Below, piece by piece: positions 1-11,529 of a DNA stretch of 64,000 bases. Position numbers and translations under genes: made by a program. Numbering within the stretch: the stretch's first letter is position 1; every line of letters starts with the position of its first letter. This DNA comes from Calendula officinalis (taxonomy: Eukaryota; Streptophyta; Magnoliopsida; Asterales; Asteraceae). The stretch spans positions 19,252,974 to 19,316,973 of the forward strand of contig OY970833.1 of NCBI GenBank assembly GCA_963853835.1, given 5' to 3'. The notes below the pieces were generated by a model. It saw nothing but the letters and a program-made list of their open reading frames with translations, made no database searches and was not told the DNA's origin.

Positions 1-449
1 TCGAACTCTTGTGTTAGGCCAAGACTAAAGCTCGGCACTTCATATTTGTCATTTTCTGAATGAACAAGTGATCTCCCCTTCATAGCAGTATCCATCGCTG
101 CTTCCATTTCCTTATAATAACCCGGTGACACTTGTGTGACCGGTATATCAGTTCGAAAACCTGGATCTTTAGGTGTGTTGATTGATTTTTCCAAAGCCCT
201 ATAGTAGCCAGGTGACATTTCCGTCGCCGTAATGTCTTCCCGAAAACCATGGGCTTTAAGTTTATTCATTGTTTCTTCCAAAGCACTACGATACCCCGGT
301 GACATTTGTGTCGCCAAGGTAATATTCTCAAAACCATTACCATTGGGAGAACCGTACGGATCAGCATCATTAGGTTTTTCAAACATATCGCCCATCACAT
401 TGACCATTTCCATGTTGTTTTCTGCCAAACCTACTTTTTCCGAGTTTCC
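1..449 (-). pseudogene. Exon of the Ulp1-associated gene with three internal protein repeats
   Basis: Open on the minus strand from an AG at about 450 to the left edge. It encodes three spaced copies of a short repeat, (T/A)T(Q/E)MSPGYY(R/K)xxxE or close variants, at roughly 295-318, 201-224 and 126-147. It ends in VPSFSLGLTQEF, a segment common in plant Ulp1-type proteins. The exon continues beyond the window. No stop lies inside the part seen. Confidence 0.55.
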
Positions 450-1072
450 TAATGGTTTAAAGTAAATTATCACAAGCGTTATATTTTTATTAGCATTAAT
501 GAACGTTTTATAAAAATATATTCCCATTTAACATAGTTTACTTTTTAGTCGACTAAAGTTCACCCAACACAAAATAACAGTTATTATACATTCACTACCC
601 ATCAATGCCTAAAATACATACTCCACAAATTACAAACATCACCCTCCCGACTTATAAACATACCCCACTACGCACTCCCCACGTTTGTTACCAAAATATT
701 ATGGGTTAGTCTTACAACATGTTCCTACCTAATTATTACAAATCACTACTTACTATATAATTCACCTTTTCATACAAAGATTACGTACATTAAAATATCC
801 TCAATCTTTATCATTACCTTTAATATTCTCTTTCATATCCTTTAGCACATCATCTAACATCTTCACCTTTTCAACCCAATCCCCAATTTTATCACTGTTT
901 TGAAACACTGTATACGAATCTTTTGATGCTTTCACCAGCTCATTTGTTGTCGCAATTACGCTGTTCAATATTGATTGCATGTGTTCAACACAGCCCTGTC
1001 ATTTCATTAAAATAATATTATTAGGCTAAAAATTACTCAAAAATTAATTTTTTTAAATTTGTTATCTTTACC

Positions 1073-1269
1073 TCCTCCGTCTTTATAGCATCATCTTGCA
1101 CGCTTTGATCTACTTGTACATCCTCTGTCTCCATATCCGTCTCATCATCAACTGATGGTGGGATGTATGGTTCACTAAGGGTGTCCGTGTCAAACCCACC
1201 AAATCCCTCCCTCTCCTTCAACAAAGAAGTGTTCCAATTGCTTATAACTGGCCTTGCCCTCCCAACTGT
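1073..1269 (-). pseudogene. Exon of the Ulp1-associated gene, acidic linker
   Basis: Read on the minus strand, it follows a CAG acceptor near 1270 and ends at GAG|GTAAAG near 1073. It begins VGRARPVISNWNTS and continues into an acidic, D/E-rich low-complexity stretch. In the related plant proteins this segment follows the GPITFL block directly, which fits the exon order here. Borders are inferred by eye. Confidence 0.5.
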
Positions 1270-1391
1270 CATTTTTTTTACATTTCGTGGAATCCACGAA
1301 AAGAAGCTGCACAAAAAGAAAGTGTTCAATAGTAGAAAACAGTGTTCATTCCTGTATATCAGATTACATACAAATACTAAATTAAACTTAC

Positions 1392-1986
1392 TATCAAGAA
1401 CGTGATCGGCCCGACAAAATAACTTGTTGCCTTATTCTTCACCCAATTTCCCTCGCAGCCTTTAACACAGTTCACTATATAGTCACACCAATCAATTCTA
1501 TTCAAATTAGTGTCCTGGTTTATGTGTTTAAGCATCGAAAGATCACATTTTCCTCTAGCTTTTGTTTTGCCCATTATATTTGCAACTAAAACTATGAAAT
1601 TTAGTTTGAAAACGTCATCTACTTCCTGACTTTTTACTATTCTGTTCATGACTTCCGATCGTTTAATTTCCCTTTTTTTGTATTGGTCAAACCAATTAAC
1701 AATTAACTGATCTTCAACTTTTTGTTCTTCTAGGGAATCAATAGTACTTCCACCTAGACACACCCCTAACGTCTCAAACACAGATTGCTTAGTTATCTTT
1801 ATTTTACCTTTTTTCACCTTTATTTCTAATTTATCATCATCTAACCTATCGGCTACAAAATAACCTAGATGCCATGGTAGTGCATCCAGATTCATGTTCA
1901 ATAATCCTCCAAGACCCATTTCCTGGACACCCTCGTTAAGCGAATGAATTGCTGCACAAAGTGTTTTTGGGGATGAACGGATCTGT
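1392..1986 (-). pseudogene. Core exon of the Ulp1-associated gene
   Basis: This is the best conserved exon, about 198 codons without a stop. It starts at a CTACAG acceptor (SSPKTLCAAIHSLNEG) and ends at FLI|GTAAGT, a consensus plant donor at 1386-1391. The sequence shows the GLGGLLNMN start, then a lysine/aspartate-rich strand region, then hydrophobic FKLNFIVLVANIM, then CDLSML, WCDYIVNCVKGC and SYFVGPITFL. It resembles the N-terminal globular region of plant Ulp1-family genes carried by Mutator-like elements. The function of that region is unknown to me. Confidence 0.6.
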
Positions 1987-2036
1987 AGGCGTCCATAAAC
2001 ATTGGATGATGATTAAACTTTTTGTGCCACTTTACC

Positions 2037-2219
2037 TTTCGATTCTACATTTTTTGATTTATCTTTAACTACTTTAGTCGTTTTCTTACTCGGTTCTTCC
2101 TCGAAATCACTATCTGTCTCATCTACCAAATTGATGAACCAGGAACTCTTACGTCTTTTTATATTTTCATTCGCAGCATCATTGTTGTCCTTATCATTTA
2201 CCTTCTGATTACCTGAACG
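2037..2219 (-). pseudogene. Short basic/acidic exon of the Ulp1-associated gene
   Basis: Follows a TTCAG acceptor at about 2220 and ends near AAAG|GTAAAG at about 2037. It encodes KRRKSSWF, then a DETDSDFEEE acidic cluster, then a lysine-rich tail, which looks like a nuclear-localisation-type linker. The E1 insertion point (2234-2238) lies just upstream on the minus strand, inside the presumed intron. The intron to the next exon would be only about 50-60 nt, so one border may be wrong. Confidence 0.4.
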
Positions 2220-2238
2220 TAAGACATAATCAATAAAA

Positions 2239-3350
2239 TGAAGGGTTTCTATTAACACTGATTGACCACATGGGTCAACCTCCTAGTCACTTGGTTCGAA
2301 CCATACTGACTAAGAACATGAACTTGTTCTTGACCGGTTAAAACCAACTAGCTGATTTAATCCCTAAAAGCGGAACTGGGATTAAACCTAATCCTTAAAC
2401 CCTAAAGGATTGGGATCTTGGAAATCTAGATTAGATTAACCATGAAATAAACCTTGTACGAAAAACTCGAACACACACACACTTGTGTGTTTCGACGGCC
2501 ACCAAGAACCCTAGGGTTCTTGGTGTCGATTTCGACCAAGAGGGGAGAAGGGAGAAAAGGTTTTCTCAAAACATACCTTGTTGTTTGCTTAAGATAGATC
2601 CACTGATGATGAACAAATCGATTGATCTTCTAGTTGATCCTTGTAATGAACTTCAATCTTCAAGACTTGAAGAATATGAAGAACGAACGAAGAACACGAA
2701 GAACACAAGGCTTGTGTTCTTGTGTGTGTGTTTCGGCCGAATGGGGTACAAGGGGAGGGCTAGGGTTTCGTGTATGGTGATCAACGAATAAGGGAACCCC
2801 ATGCCTTCTATTTATAATAGAAGAACTTTCACTTAGGGCCCTTCTAATTTAATTAAGTTTAATACTTAATTAAACTTATTCTTTTTCACTTTAAACCCTT
2901 ACAGTTTAACTAGTTATTATTATCCCACTCAATTATTAAATGTCTAGTATTATACACTTATATATATTTCGTGTATATTACATATACAAAATATATACTT
3001 GTATTTAATACTTTTAATAATTAATTAGACAATAATATTATCCAACACTATATGATTTAATAACTTTAAATCATATTACGGATAATCTATAATTAACACA
3101 TTGTATATTTACTCAACTAGTAAATGTACAAATACTTGTATTAATTAGCTAGATAAAATAATCTAGTAATAAGTCAAGCTTGACTTAATACTTAACTTGA
3201 TTCATAAATGACTTATTATGAATCAACCCTCTTCCAAGTATCATTACATATCTTACTCGTATTACATGCACTCACCGGTGTGACCCTTAAGTGTTTCGTA
3301 GGCATGGATGTATCATCATAGGTTGACTAACCGTGCACATAAATCCTTCA
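2239..3350 (-). repeat. E1 3' LTR
   Basis: 1112 bp, TG...CA bounded, matching the right LTR throughout with scattered single-base changes. Small indels include an extra 7-bp TATATGA-type repeat in the right copy. The adjoining internal bases 3351-3362, read on the minus strand, give a purine tract (CAAGTGGGAGTC) fitting the plus-strand primer. The open frame at 2483-2791 is inside the LTR and is not taken as a gene. Confidence 0.9.
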
Positions 3351-5850
3351 GACTCCCACTTGTGCAAGTTTGTAACCTTTGTCTTAATGATACGAGCTAC
3401 AGTGGCCTTCTAGATGGGCATGTAGGTAACCAACCACATAAAAACAGCTTACGTAACCCAGGTATAGTTTTTGAAAAAACTCTTTAATAGCGTCTCCTAG
3501 TAAAGAACACTTTGTCTTTACTTCTTGGGCAACTATGTTAGGTTTATACCTTGCAGCACGATATTTGTGATAATGAATACGAGCATGGTAGAAATTATCA
3601 ACTCCTGTATTCAAAACCATTTAATGACTTCTTGATTCAAACTGTTGTGATAAACGACAAAGAACAAATCAGTTCGTTTGGGCATGGCCATGCACTTTCC
3701 AGTTATCTCATCATGTCAAAGGACCCATAAATATCTCTCCTAAAAAGGAGGTGCAATTACCATCTTGTTATATTTCGATTCAAAATACAAATTCCTTTGT
3801 ACCCAGTAAAGCCTCGTATGACAACCATATTTCAGGATTGTCTAAGACGAACCAAAGCACATTAGTCAATGTAACCAAAACCAAATACCTCAGGCTTAAG
3901 GACAATCCTAGTGAATAATACTTTTGAACTTTTTCAACCACGAAGTATTATCACGGTGGTCAATCCAATATTCGTCGAGCTCAAACAAAATATCACCGAT
4001 ATTTGGTTTACACAAGACTTGTGTAGCTATCTTCGAAGAACTTCGAATCTACCACCAAATACCGCGATGACGTTAACGTCCCATCGAGGTTCCCACCAAG
4101 ACGAGTAGTCACGGATTTATACCTTTTTGAATAAATAGACTTTTATTCATGAATGTTGTAAAACATACAAATTCTGAATAACAATGATACTAACTCAAGT
4201 ATTATTCCTCACTGGACATAGATACTGAATTATTACTGGATCATTACTTATTCTTTGCGTTTGTGTTGATTGCTCAATTACTTCTTAATTGTAACTTTTA
4301 TCACTAATTACAATTAGTCATTTCTATTAAACTAAAGACATAAGACGAGTATTTAGGAATACTATTACTTTTGTCTTTGCTAGATATTGTTCATACAATA
4401 TTTAGAACATATTCTAGTCTTGCCTTTTTATATGATTCGGAAAACATTGGAGGATTGGAAAATTACTCCTTTAGTTTCTTGAATCTATAAACTTGCCTTG
4501 TAACTAAAACTCTTTTAGCTACTTGATTTGTAGATATTCTTACTAGTTAAAGAAATTTCCTTAAATGATCAACTTGTTCACTGGAATGTGAACATCCTAT
4601 TAGATATGCAATAATTAATCACAAGACTTGTGATCACGCTATTAGACTTGCAATAATCTAATCAATGATTATTTATTTCTCTTAACTCTTTGGCTAACGA
4701 CTTGGTAAAATCTTGTTGTTAGTGTCCTAACTAACTTACTATATTCATTAGTACCTCTAGTGAATATGTTAGTCATAGCTCCCACTAAATTTTATGGAAA
4801 TTAGGCATCACTTAAACTACTACTTTTGACCTAGTCAAAACTTATAGTTTAACCCTTTAAGAATTAATCAATTATCAAAGTCATCCTTTGGATTTGCGAA
4901 TATCCAATATTCCTGATAAGGGAATCATGACTCTCATTGATTACTGTATCTAACAAGTATAATACACTTGAAACAATACTTCTAATTCTTAAGTGTGTTA
5001 GTATCTTTTAAGAATCTTATTTAATACTAAAGTCATTTCTTGGATTTCTCAAATATCCATTATTCCTATTAGGGAATTATGACTTGATTAAATATTGTAT
5101 TTATTACAAGTATAAAAGACTTGCAATAATACCTTTTAATTCTTAAATACTTTAATATAGTTTGTCTCTTTTAAGAGTTCATTTAATGTGTAAGTCATTT
5201 TACTTGGATTTTACGAATATCCAATTATTCCTATTAAGGAACTATGACCTCATTAAATTCCTTTATTACAAGTATAAAAGACTTGTAATAATACTCTTTA
5301 AAGTCTATCTTGATTATATCCAATATAATCATACTATATTAATACTAACACTTTGAAACTTACTATCATAACTAACCATTACTTAAGATGTTTTAACTAG
5401 GTTCAATAACTTTTGAACCATATGCTTTTTATAAAATCTCTTAAATACTTTAGAAGAAAAACTTCTAGTTTCTAGTATCTAAGTATTGAGCTTCTAAAAC
5501 TTTACTCATACAACAATCAAACAAGTATAAAACATGAAATGTAAAGTAAATCAAAACTTGACTTACAACCTAGTCATAAAACCTTGACTAGTGTAATTAT
5601 CATACATGCACACACATAATATAATTCAACCACGGATTCTTTATTAAAACCAAAGCAAAAACTTGTTTTAACATAATAAAAATTATCCAACAAAAAATGA
5701 AATTGTTTTACTGAATCCATAAAATTCTGAATTATAAAAACTTGGTGCTCGTGGGATCACCATCTCATGCTGGTCACCTTCACTTTCCATCTCCTCCTGC
5801 AATAAACGATTGCAAAAGTTAGATTACTCGTAATGTACTTTACAAGTATC
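3351..5850. other. E1 non-coding region between gag and 3' LTR
   Basis: About 2.5 kb of AT-rich sequence without a convincing ORF. It contains three diverged tandem units starting near 4879, 5031 and 5192, described separately. It takes the place where pol would be in a complete Copia element, but no RT, RNase H or integrase motif was found on either strand. Confidence 0.7.
4879..5350. repeat. Three diverged tandem units of about 150-160 bp in E1
   Basis: Each unit starts AAGTCATTTCTTGGAT or a variant. It runs through an AATATCC..TATTCCTATTAGGGAAT block, a block around TTACAAGTATAAAAGACTTG, and then CTTTTAATTCTTA. Starts at about 4879, 5031 and 5192. The units are clearly homologous but diverged, so they are old relative to the LTRs. 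Confidence 0.7.
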
Positions 5851-6762
5851 TTAAAAGTGATTAAGAAGTGTAGTTATGTTACCTGAGGAACTTGCGTTTC
5901 CTCCACCACCACTTGCACCCTTTGGACAATTTCTTTTCCAATGCCCAACCTCACCACACTTGAAGCACCGATTCTCGGTCCTCGCTGTGTTAGGCTTAAA
6001 CTTCTTTACCTTTTGTTTGACACTTTTACCATTTGGCACTCCTTGGTTAGGATTGGTTTTACCCTTTCCTTTACCACCATGCCCTTTTCTCTTCTTGCCA
6101 CCACCACTGCTATCACCGATCATTAGAATATCCTTAGATTTGGTCCCCAAACTCAATTCAGCTGTCTTGAGCATGGAATGTAGCTCAACAATGGATTTCT
6201 CCATATTATGCATATTGTAGTTGACCACAAAAGGCTTGTAGTCATCAGATAATGAATTGAGTATAGTGTATGTTGCCATTTGCAACGGTATGGGGTGACC
6301 AAGTCTAGCCAGGTGATCCATGTGCCCTTTCATTTTCATGACGTGGGCACTCACCGGTGTTCCTTTGATCATCTTGCAAGAGTTGAAGGCTCGATTGATG
6401 TCGAACCTCTCAGTGCGAGCTTGCTCTTGAAATGAATCCCTAAGTTGCTGGATCATCTCAAATGCAGGCACATCCATAAGTCCCGCTTGTAAATCTGGAC
6501 TCATGGTTGCGAGCATTAAACAGCTCACAATGAGCGCATCACTGACATGCTTATCATAAGCTTGTCTTACTTCAGCTCTAGCATTCGCGGCAGGGACATT
6601 AGGTACTGTTCTTTCCAAGACATACCACTTTCTCTCATGCCTGAGCACAATGTGAATATTGCGCTCCCAATTGAGAAAGTTTGACCCAGTCAACTTGTCT
6701 TTTTCGAGGATTGAGCGAAGTGAGAGATTGTTGGTACTTGTCGTTGTGGTTGTTGCTGCCAT
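5851..6762 (-). CDS. gag: Gag of Copia element E1
   Basis: A 303-residue intact ORF. Residues about 10-215 form a UBN2/Copia-type capsid region: LTGSNFLNWERNIHIVL near the N-terminus, then helical segments ending near the KSIVELHSMLKTAE block. A lysine/glycine-rich basic stretch at about 222-262 precedes one CCHC zinc knuckle (CFKCGEVGHWKRNC, about residues 267-280), then a Gly/Ser tail. The protein should form cytoplasmic virus-like particles that package the element RNA. The ATG at 6762 is the first in frame and lies about 2.6 kb inside the 5' LTR. In autonomous relatives gag continues into protease; here a stop follows the tail and no pol is present. The intact frame in a pol-less element suggests that Gag is, or recently was, under selection. 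Confidence 0.9.
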   Translation of the reverse strand: MAATTTTTSTNNLSLRSILEKDKLTGSNFLNWERNIHIVLRHERKWYVLERTVPNVPAANARAEVRQAYDKHVSDALIVSCLMLATMSPDLQAGLMDVPAFEMIQQLRDSFQEQARTERFDINRAFNSCKMIKGTPVSAHVMKMKGHMDHLARLGHPIPLQMATYTILNSLSDDYKPFVVNYNMHNMEKSIVELHSMLKTAELSLGTKSKDILMIGDSSGGGKKRKGHGGKGKGKTNPNQGVPNGKSVKQKVKKFKPNTARTENRCFKCGEVGHWKRNCPKGASGGGGNASSSGNITTLLNHF

Positions 6763-8204
6763 CTACAAATCAAACCCAGTTTAATTCGTAATCATCAATA
6801 AACATTCTCTAAAATATATTATAAACCCATAATTAATATTTTAGGCCTAGGATCCATATATCACATTCTCGCCGCAAGGTTTGGGCACTTCCCGACGAGA
6901 CATGCTATTTCGGGTAAGTAACATCCTTACCGATCGTATCAAGACTTGACACGATTCCTAGGGGTCGTAGAATCTTTAGACTTATAAGTTATTACAACTT
7001 TGTACAATCTAATTGTACATTTCTAAGTTAGTAACAAAGTCTAGTATGTTTATTCTACTCAAGTACTTTTTGGGCCGGGACTCCCGATTATCACCAAAGT
7101 AGATCAGACCATCTAAGACAGTGTGATGTTCTGCGCCGGGACTCCCGATTATCACAGAACCTTACGCACCCTAACCCTAGCAATGATTTGAATCCATATC
7201 TAAGGTTCTTTATCATTACAATATGAATATCGTTGAACAAGTGAGGTGTTCCATTAGGTGGATAGTACTTAGATCTAAGATTTTCTTGGGTTTGTTTAAG
7301 TCTTGAATTAAACTTAAACCTTATTCCAATCTTAGTACTTGTTTAAAATGTGTGACTTGTAGATTCAAGAAATCTACAAGACACCTTTTTAAATCTTAAG
7401 AACTTTTTCTTAAAACTTATAGTTTCAAGAATTTGCGCGTTTTATATGTATACCTAAAAACGAGGTGTACAAAACGTATCACTAGGTTTTGTGGAAAACC
7501 TTATCTAGAATAAAACTTACTTGTTTTATCTTTCTTGAAAAACTTAAACACTTATGTTAAACTTTTAATTCTTTTACAATTCATAAACTTGAATCATAAA
7601 TCTAGTTTAACACACCTAGTTTTTCATATGTTTAATAATGAAATCAAACATTTGTTTTGACTTATTAGATTCGACCAAAACATATGTCTTAACGACACAT
7701 TCATAAACTTTGTGATTTTCTTGTGTAGCTCCCACTAGCTCCAACAACCATGATGGAACTTGAGCAAACACAATCACCAGTTTATACTTGGTGAAACTAA
7801 TAACCTTATTATATAAAGACTATATATAATAATTCTTAGTTTGCTTTAAACCTTTCTTACATTTAACTTAAACTAGTTAAATATAGGTTCTAAAGTTATC
7901 TTGTTATTTAACCTTGATCATTAATCTAGTATCTTACATGACTTGTAAAATACTTATATTATACTTGTATAATTATCTAGTTATATTAACTTATAACTTT
8001 ATACACCTTATAATACTAATATGTAACTTTGTATGTTTCTAGTTTATCATATAATCTCAACTTGTACAATTTCTAGTTATAATGATATCATAACTTTGTA
8101 CTTTCTAGTTTTAATTATATAATCAACTCATACAATAACTAGTTATATTATTAACCTTTAAGATCAAAATAACATTATCTTTTAATGTTCCATTTAATCT
8201 TGTA

Positions 8205-8207
<3 letters not shown>

Positions 8208-8237
<30 letters not shown>
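8208..8237. repeat. (TA)n microsatellite in E1 leader
   Basis: About 15 TA units embedded in the E1 leader. Confidence 0.95.
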
Positions 8238-8240
<3 letters not shown>

Positions 8241-8939
8241 CTCTTTAAAATAAACTTGTAACATTCTAATAAGAATATTACATCTAATTTATACGTATGT
8301 ATTTTAACTTAATCTAATTAAAATACGTATAAACTACTTTATTTATTAAAATTTATCTTACCTTAAATATTAAAAAATCTGAAATACATAATATATATAT
8401 AAATAAATAAATAAATACATCTTGTTAATTTCTTGAACTAAAAATTAACATTTCTTTTAATTCTCATTAATTACTCTAACCCTAATCTTGTTCTTGATCA
8501 ATCAAAACTAGGGTTTTGACTTTCTTGATCAAAAACATTATTTATCAAAATTAATTCTAATCAATCCTATTTAAACAATAAACTTTGTTTAAACTCTAGG
8601 ATAGATTATAACCCTAATAGATTTATTTGAACTTTTTAATTTAAACCTTATAGACAATAAACGTTGTCTAGATTTCTAGGTTTAAATAATTAGTCTTTAA
8701 TAAATCTACTAAAGTAATAATTAAACCTATTAAACATGAACTTGTTTAATTATCTAGGTTTTAGATTATTAACCTAATTAATTCTTTTAAATCATTAAAC
8801 TTAAACTAGTTTAATGTTCTAGGGTTCTAGATTTTATCTAGGGGTTTTCAGAAAAATCCTTAAAGTCTAGGAAACTTTTCCACCAATTAAACTAGGATAG
8901 TTTAACAAACTTGGTGTCCAAGAAACCTCCTTGATCACG

Positions 8940-9270
8940 AAAATCTCAAAGAAAAGAAAGAATCCTTTTTGATCAATTAAACCAAATCTTTGTTTAACAT
9001 ACTTGATCCTAGATTTTGAAGATTAAACAATTAAGGAAAGAATCCTCTTGATCAAAATTTTTGACAATCTTGATCCTAGGGTTCTTCAATTTTCGGAAAA
9101 AGCTAGGGTTAGGGAAAGAAGCCTTTTAATCAATTAAACAAAACTTGTTTAACATACTTGATCCTAGGGTTCTTTTACCCTTACACGAAATTTCTAGGGT
9201 TTTTCTAGAATCCTTTTGACCAATTAAACTTAACTACTTTAACATGCTTGGTCATAGGGTTCTTATCCTT
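8940..9270. repeat. Four degenerate units near the E1 primer site
   Basis: Four units of roughly 75-95 bp, each with a GAAAGAATCCTTTTGATCAATTAAAC-like start and a CTTGATCCTAGGGTTCTT-like end, starting near 8954, 9037, 9113 and 9207. They lie directly downstream of the primer site in the element's own direction. Confidence 0.65.
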
Positions 9271-9369
9271 TTTCGTGACTTAAGAAGAAGAAGAAAAAGA
9301 TGGAACAAAAAAACTTTAATAAAAATTAAACAAACAAACTTTGTTAATCTAGTTTAGATCTCTAAACCA

Positions 9370-9387
9370 GGTACCGCTCTGATACCA
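9370..9387 (-). promoter_or_regulatory. E1 primer-binding site (tRNA-iMet)
   Basis: The minus strand reads TGGTATCAGAGCGGTACC, complementary to the 3' end of plant initiator Met tRNA. It is separated from the right LTR by 1 nt. This fixes the element's orientation. Confidence 0.9.
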
Positions 9388-9388
9388 C

Positions 9389-10516
9389 TGAAGGGTTTCT
9401 ATTAACACTGATTGACCACATGGGTCAACCTCCTAGTCACTTGGTTCGAACCATACTGACCAAGAACATGAACTTGTTCTTAACCGGTTAAAACCAACTA
9501 GCTGATTTAATCCCTAAAAGCGGAACTCGGATTAAACCTCATCCTTAAACCCTAAAGGATTGGGATCTTGGAAATCTAGATTAGATTAACCATGAAAGAA
9601 ACCTTGTATGAAAAACTCGAACACACACACACTTGTGTGTTTCGACGGCCACCAAGAACCCTAGGGTTCTTGGTGTCGATTTCGACCAAGAGGGGAGAAG
9701 GGAGAAAAGGTTTTCTCAAAACATACCTTGTTGTTTGCCTAAGATAGATCCACTGATGATGAACAAATCGAGTGATGTTCTAGTTAATCCTTGTAATGAA
9801 CTTGAATCTTCAAGACTTGAAGAATATGAAGAACGAACGAAGAACACGAAGAACACGAAGAACACAAGGCTTGTGTTCTTGTGTGTGTGTTTCGGCCGAA
9901 TGGGGTACAAGGGGAGGGCTAGGGTTTCGTGTATGGTGATGAAGGAATAAGGGAACCCCATGCCTTCTATTTATAATAGAAGAACTTTCACTTAGGGCCC
10001 TTCTAGTTTAATTAAGTTTAATACTTAATTAACTTATTCTTTTTCACTTTAAACCCTTATAGTTTAACTAGTTATTATTATCTCACTCAATTATTAAATG
10101 TCTAGTATTATACACTTATATATATTTCGTGTATATTACATATACGAAATATATACTTGTATTTAATACTTTTAATAATTAATTAGACAATAATATTATC
10201 CAACACTATATGATTATATGATTTAATAACTTTAAATCATATTATGGATAATCTATAATTAACACATTGTATATTTACTCAACTAGTAAATGTACAAATA
10301 CTTGTAATAATTAGTTAAATAAACTAATCTAGTAATTAGTCAAGCTTGACTTAATACTTAACTTGATTCATTAATGACTTATTATGAATCAATCCTCTTC
10401 CAAGTATCATTACATATCTTACTCGTATTACATGCACTCACTGGTGTGACCCTTAAGTGTTTCGTAGGCATGGATGTATCATCATAGGCTGACTAACTGT
10501 GCACATACATCCTTCA
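9389..10516 (-). repeat. E1 5' LTR
   Basis: 1128 bp, TG...CA bounded, partner of 2239-3350. As the 5' LTR it should carry the promoter for the gag transcript running leftward. Confidence 0.9.
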
Positions 10517-10733
10517 TAAAAATAATCAATATCTTATGCTAAAACGGCCTTTTTTACAAACAAAATAAACTATACCTTTTTTAATTTCACTTCGGGTTAC
10601 ATGCTTTCTTACGGTTTCATTTATTTCATTAACCTTTCGCTTCCCTATACGTAACCCATCATTAATGAAGACCGTTAATAAATAAATAAAAATGATTATT
10701 TAATAAATTATTATTTACTAAACCTTTTAGTTT

Positions 10734-10786
10734 CGCACTAAATTTTCCGGTGTGTTGAACACTGACATCCCGAGCAGTTATAGCAT
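10734..10786 (-). pseudogene. Micro-exon of the Ulp1-associated gene
   Basis: On the minus strand, a TTGTTGCAG acceptor and an AAAAG|GTTTAG donor border 53 nt that encode a peptide around DVSVQHTGKFSAKL. It resembles the neighbouring micro-exon (10960-11022), which has NVSMQDSWNFSGIQ at the same place, so the two look like duplicated exons. It lies between E1 and the LINE. Confidence 0.4.
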
Positions 10787-10959
10787 CTGCAACAATTTTA
10801 AAAAATAAATTTGTTGCCAAAATGTTTATGTTATTTATCATATAACCCACCATTGCTTTGTTCAGCAAGCGTTTATGTCCTTATAAATTAAATATTGTCA
10901 ATGAACACATGTGTTAAATACATAAAAAACCAATTTACCATTTTGTTTTGTTACTAAAC

Positions 10960-11022
10960 CTGCTTGTATTCCACTAAAATTCCAGGAATCTTGCATACTA
11001 ACGTTAGGATGATTTCCTGAAT
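10960..11022 (-). pseudogene. Second micro-exon of the Ulp1-associated gene
   Basis: A 63-nt block between a GCTTGCAG acceptor and a CAG|GTTTAG donor, encoding DSGNHPNVSMQDSWNFSGIQA. It is paired with 10734-10786 as a probable exon duplication; the two share donor context GTTTAGTAA. Confidence 0.4.
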
Positions 11023-11529
11023 CTGCAAGCATTAAATATTATGAATGAAAACACATTTATAACCAAGCGAAAATTATTTTATATTGAACATCGTGCTGGG
11101 TTATTTATATCATTACATATCATCACCTATCCCATCCAGCTTTTGCTTACCTATAAGTAAAATAGCAATAATGAATACCCCGCTATAATTACTAATTATT
11201 GATTATGTATAAACTTTTTTATATCTAACCTTTATCCTTCTTACTAATTTTCGACTGCTTTGTGAAACTCTCAACAGAAACATCAACATGTACCTCAGTT
11301 GGTACTTCAGTGCCAGACACATGTTCTGTACCTGTTTCGACCACATTTGGTTCTTCAGTTGTGTTCACACTTGGTAAGTCAGTTGCTATACATTCACACC
11401 TATCGACGCATTTTTTTTTCCTCTCTCTAGGGCTTAGGCGATTTCCGTCGCCGCCTAGGGTTTTGCGCAGAATTCAATTTCCGGATCTCTCCCATCGGTG
11501 GGGAGGGGTGGGGAAGGGTTGGGGTTACG

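Larger units (their letters stand above)
6763..9369. other. E1 long leader between primer site and gag
   Basis: About 2.6 kb, AT-rich, no credible ORF. Notable contents: two copies of a GC-rich block with the core CCGGGACTCCCGATTATCAC at 7072-7093 and 7133-7155, a second GC-rich patch at 6867-6912, a (TA)n tract at 8208-8237, and four degenerate units near the primer site (8940-9270). Confidence 0.7.
2239..10516 (-). mobile_element. E1: Copia LTR retrotransposon carrying gag only (TR-GAG type)
   Basis: Two LTRs (2239-3350 and 9389-10516) begin TGAAGGGTTT and end ATCCTTCA. They are flanked by the 5-bp duplication TAAAA (2234-2238 and 10517-10521). A primer site complementary to initiator Met tRNA lies against the right LTR, so the element reads on the minus strand and the right LTR is its 5' LTR. 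The internal region of about 6.0 kb holds one intact gag ORF and no protease, integrase or RT. The leader before gag is 2.6 kb and the region after gag is 2.5 kb; both are AT-rich and non-coding. A gag-only architecture is known from plant TR-GAG elements. Movement would need enzymes from a related Copia element. Confidence 0.9.

Noticed and set aside
2483..2791. 102-aa frame in the E1 LTR, with a near copy at 9633-9950
   Set aside because: It lies wholly within the LTR and is duplicated only because the LTR is. It shows no known domain, and codon content looks like LTR leader (repeated GAAGAACACGAAGAAC).
3384..3620. 78-aa minus-strand frame in E1 as a possible pol remnant
   Set aside because: No RNase H, RT or integrase motif can be recognised, and it starts next to the LTR without similarity to a Copia Pol end.
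5876..6220. Plus-strand frames at 5876-6220 and 5941-6126
   Set aside because: They are antisense to the well-supported gag and have no independent motif.
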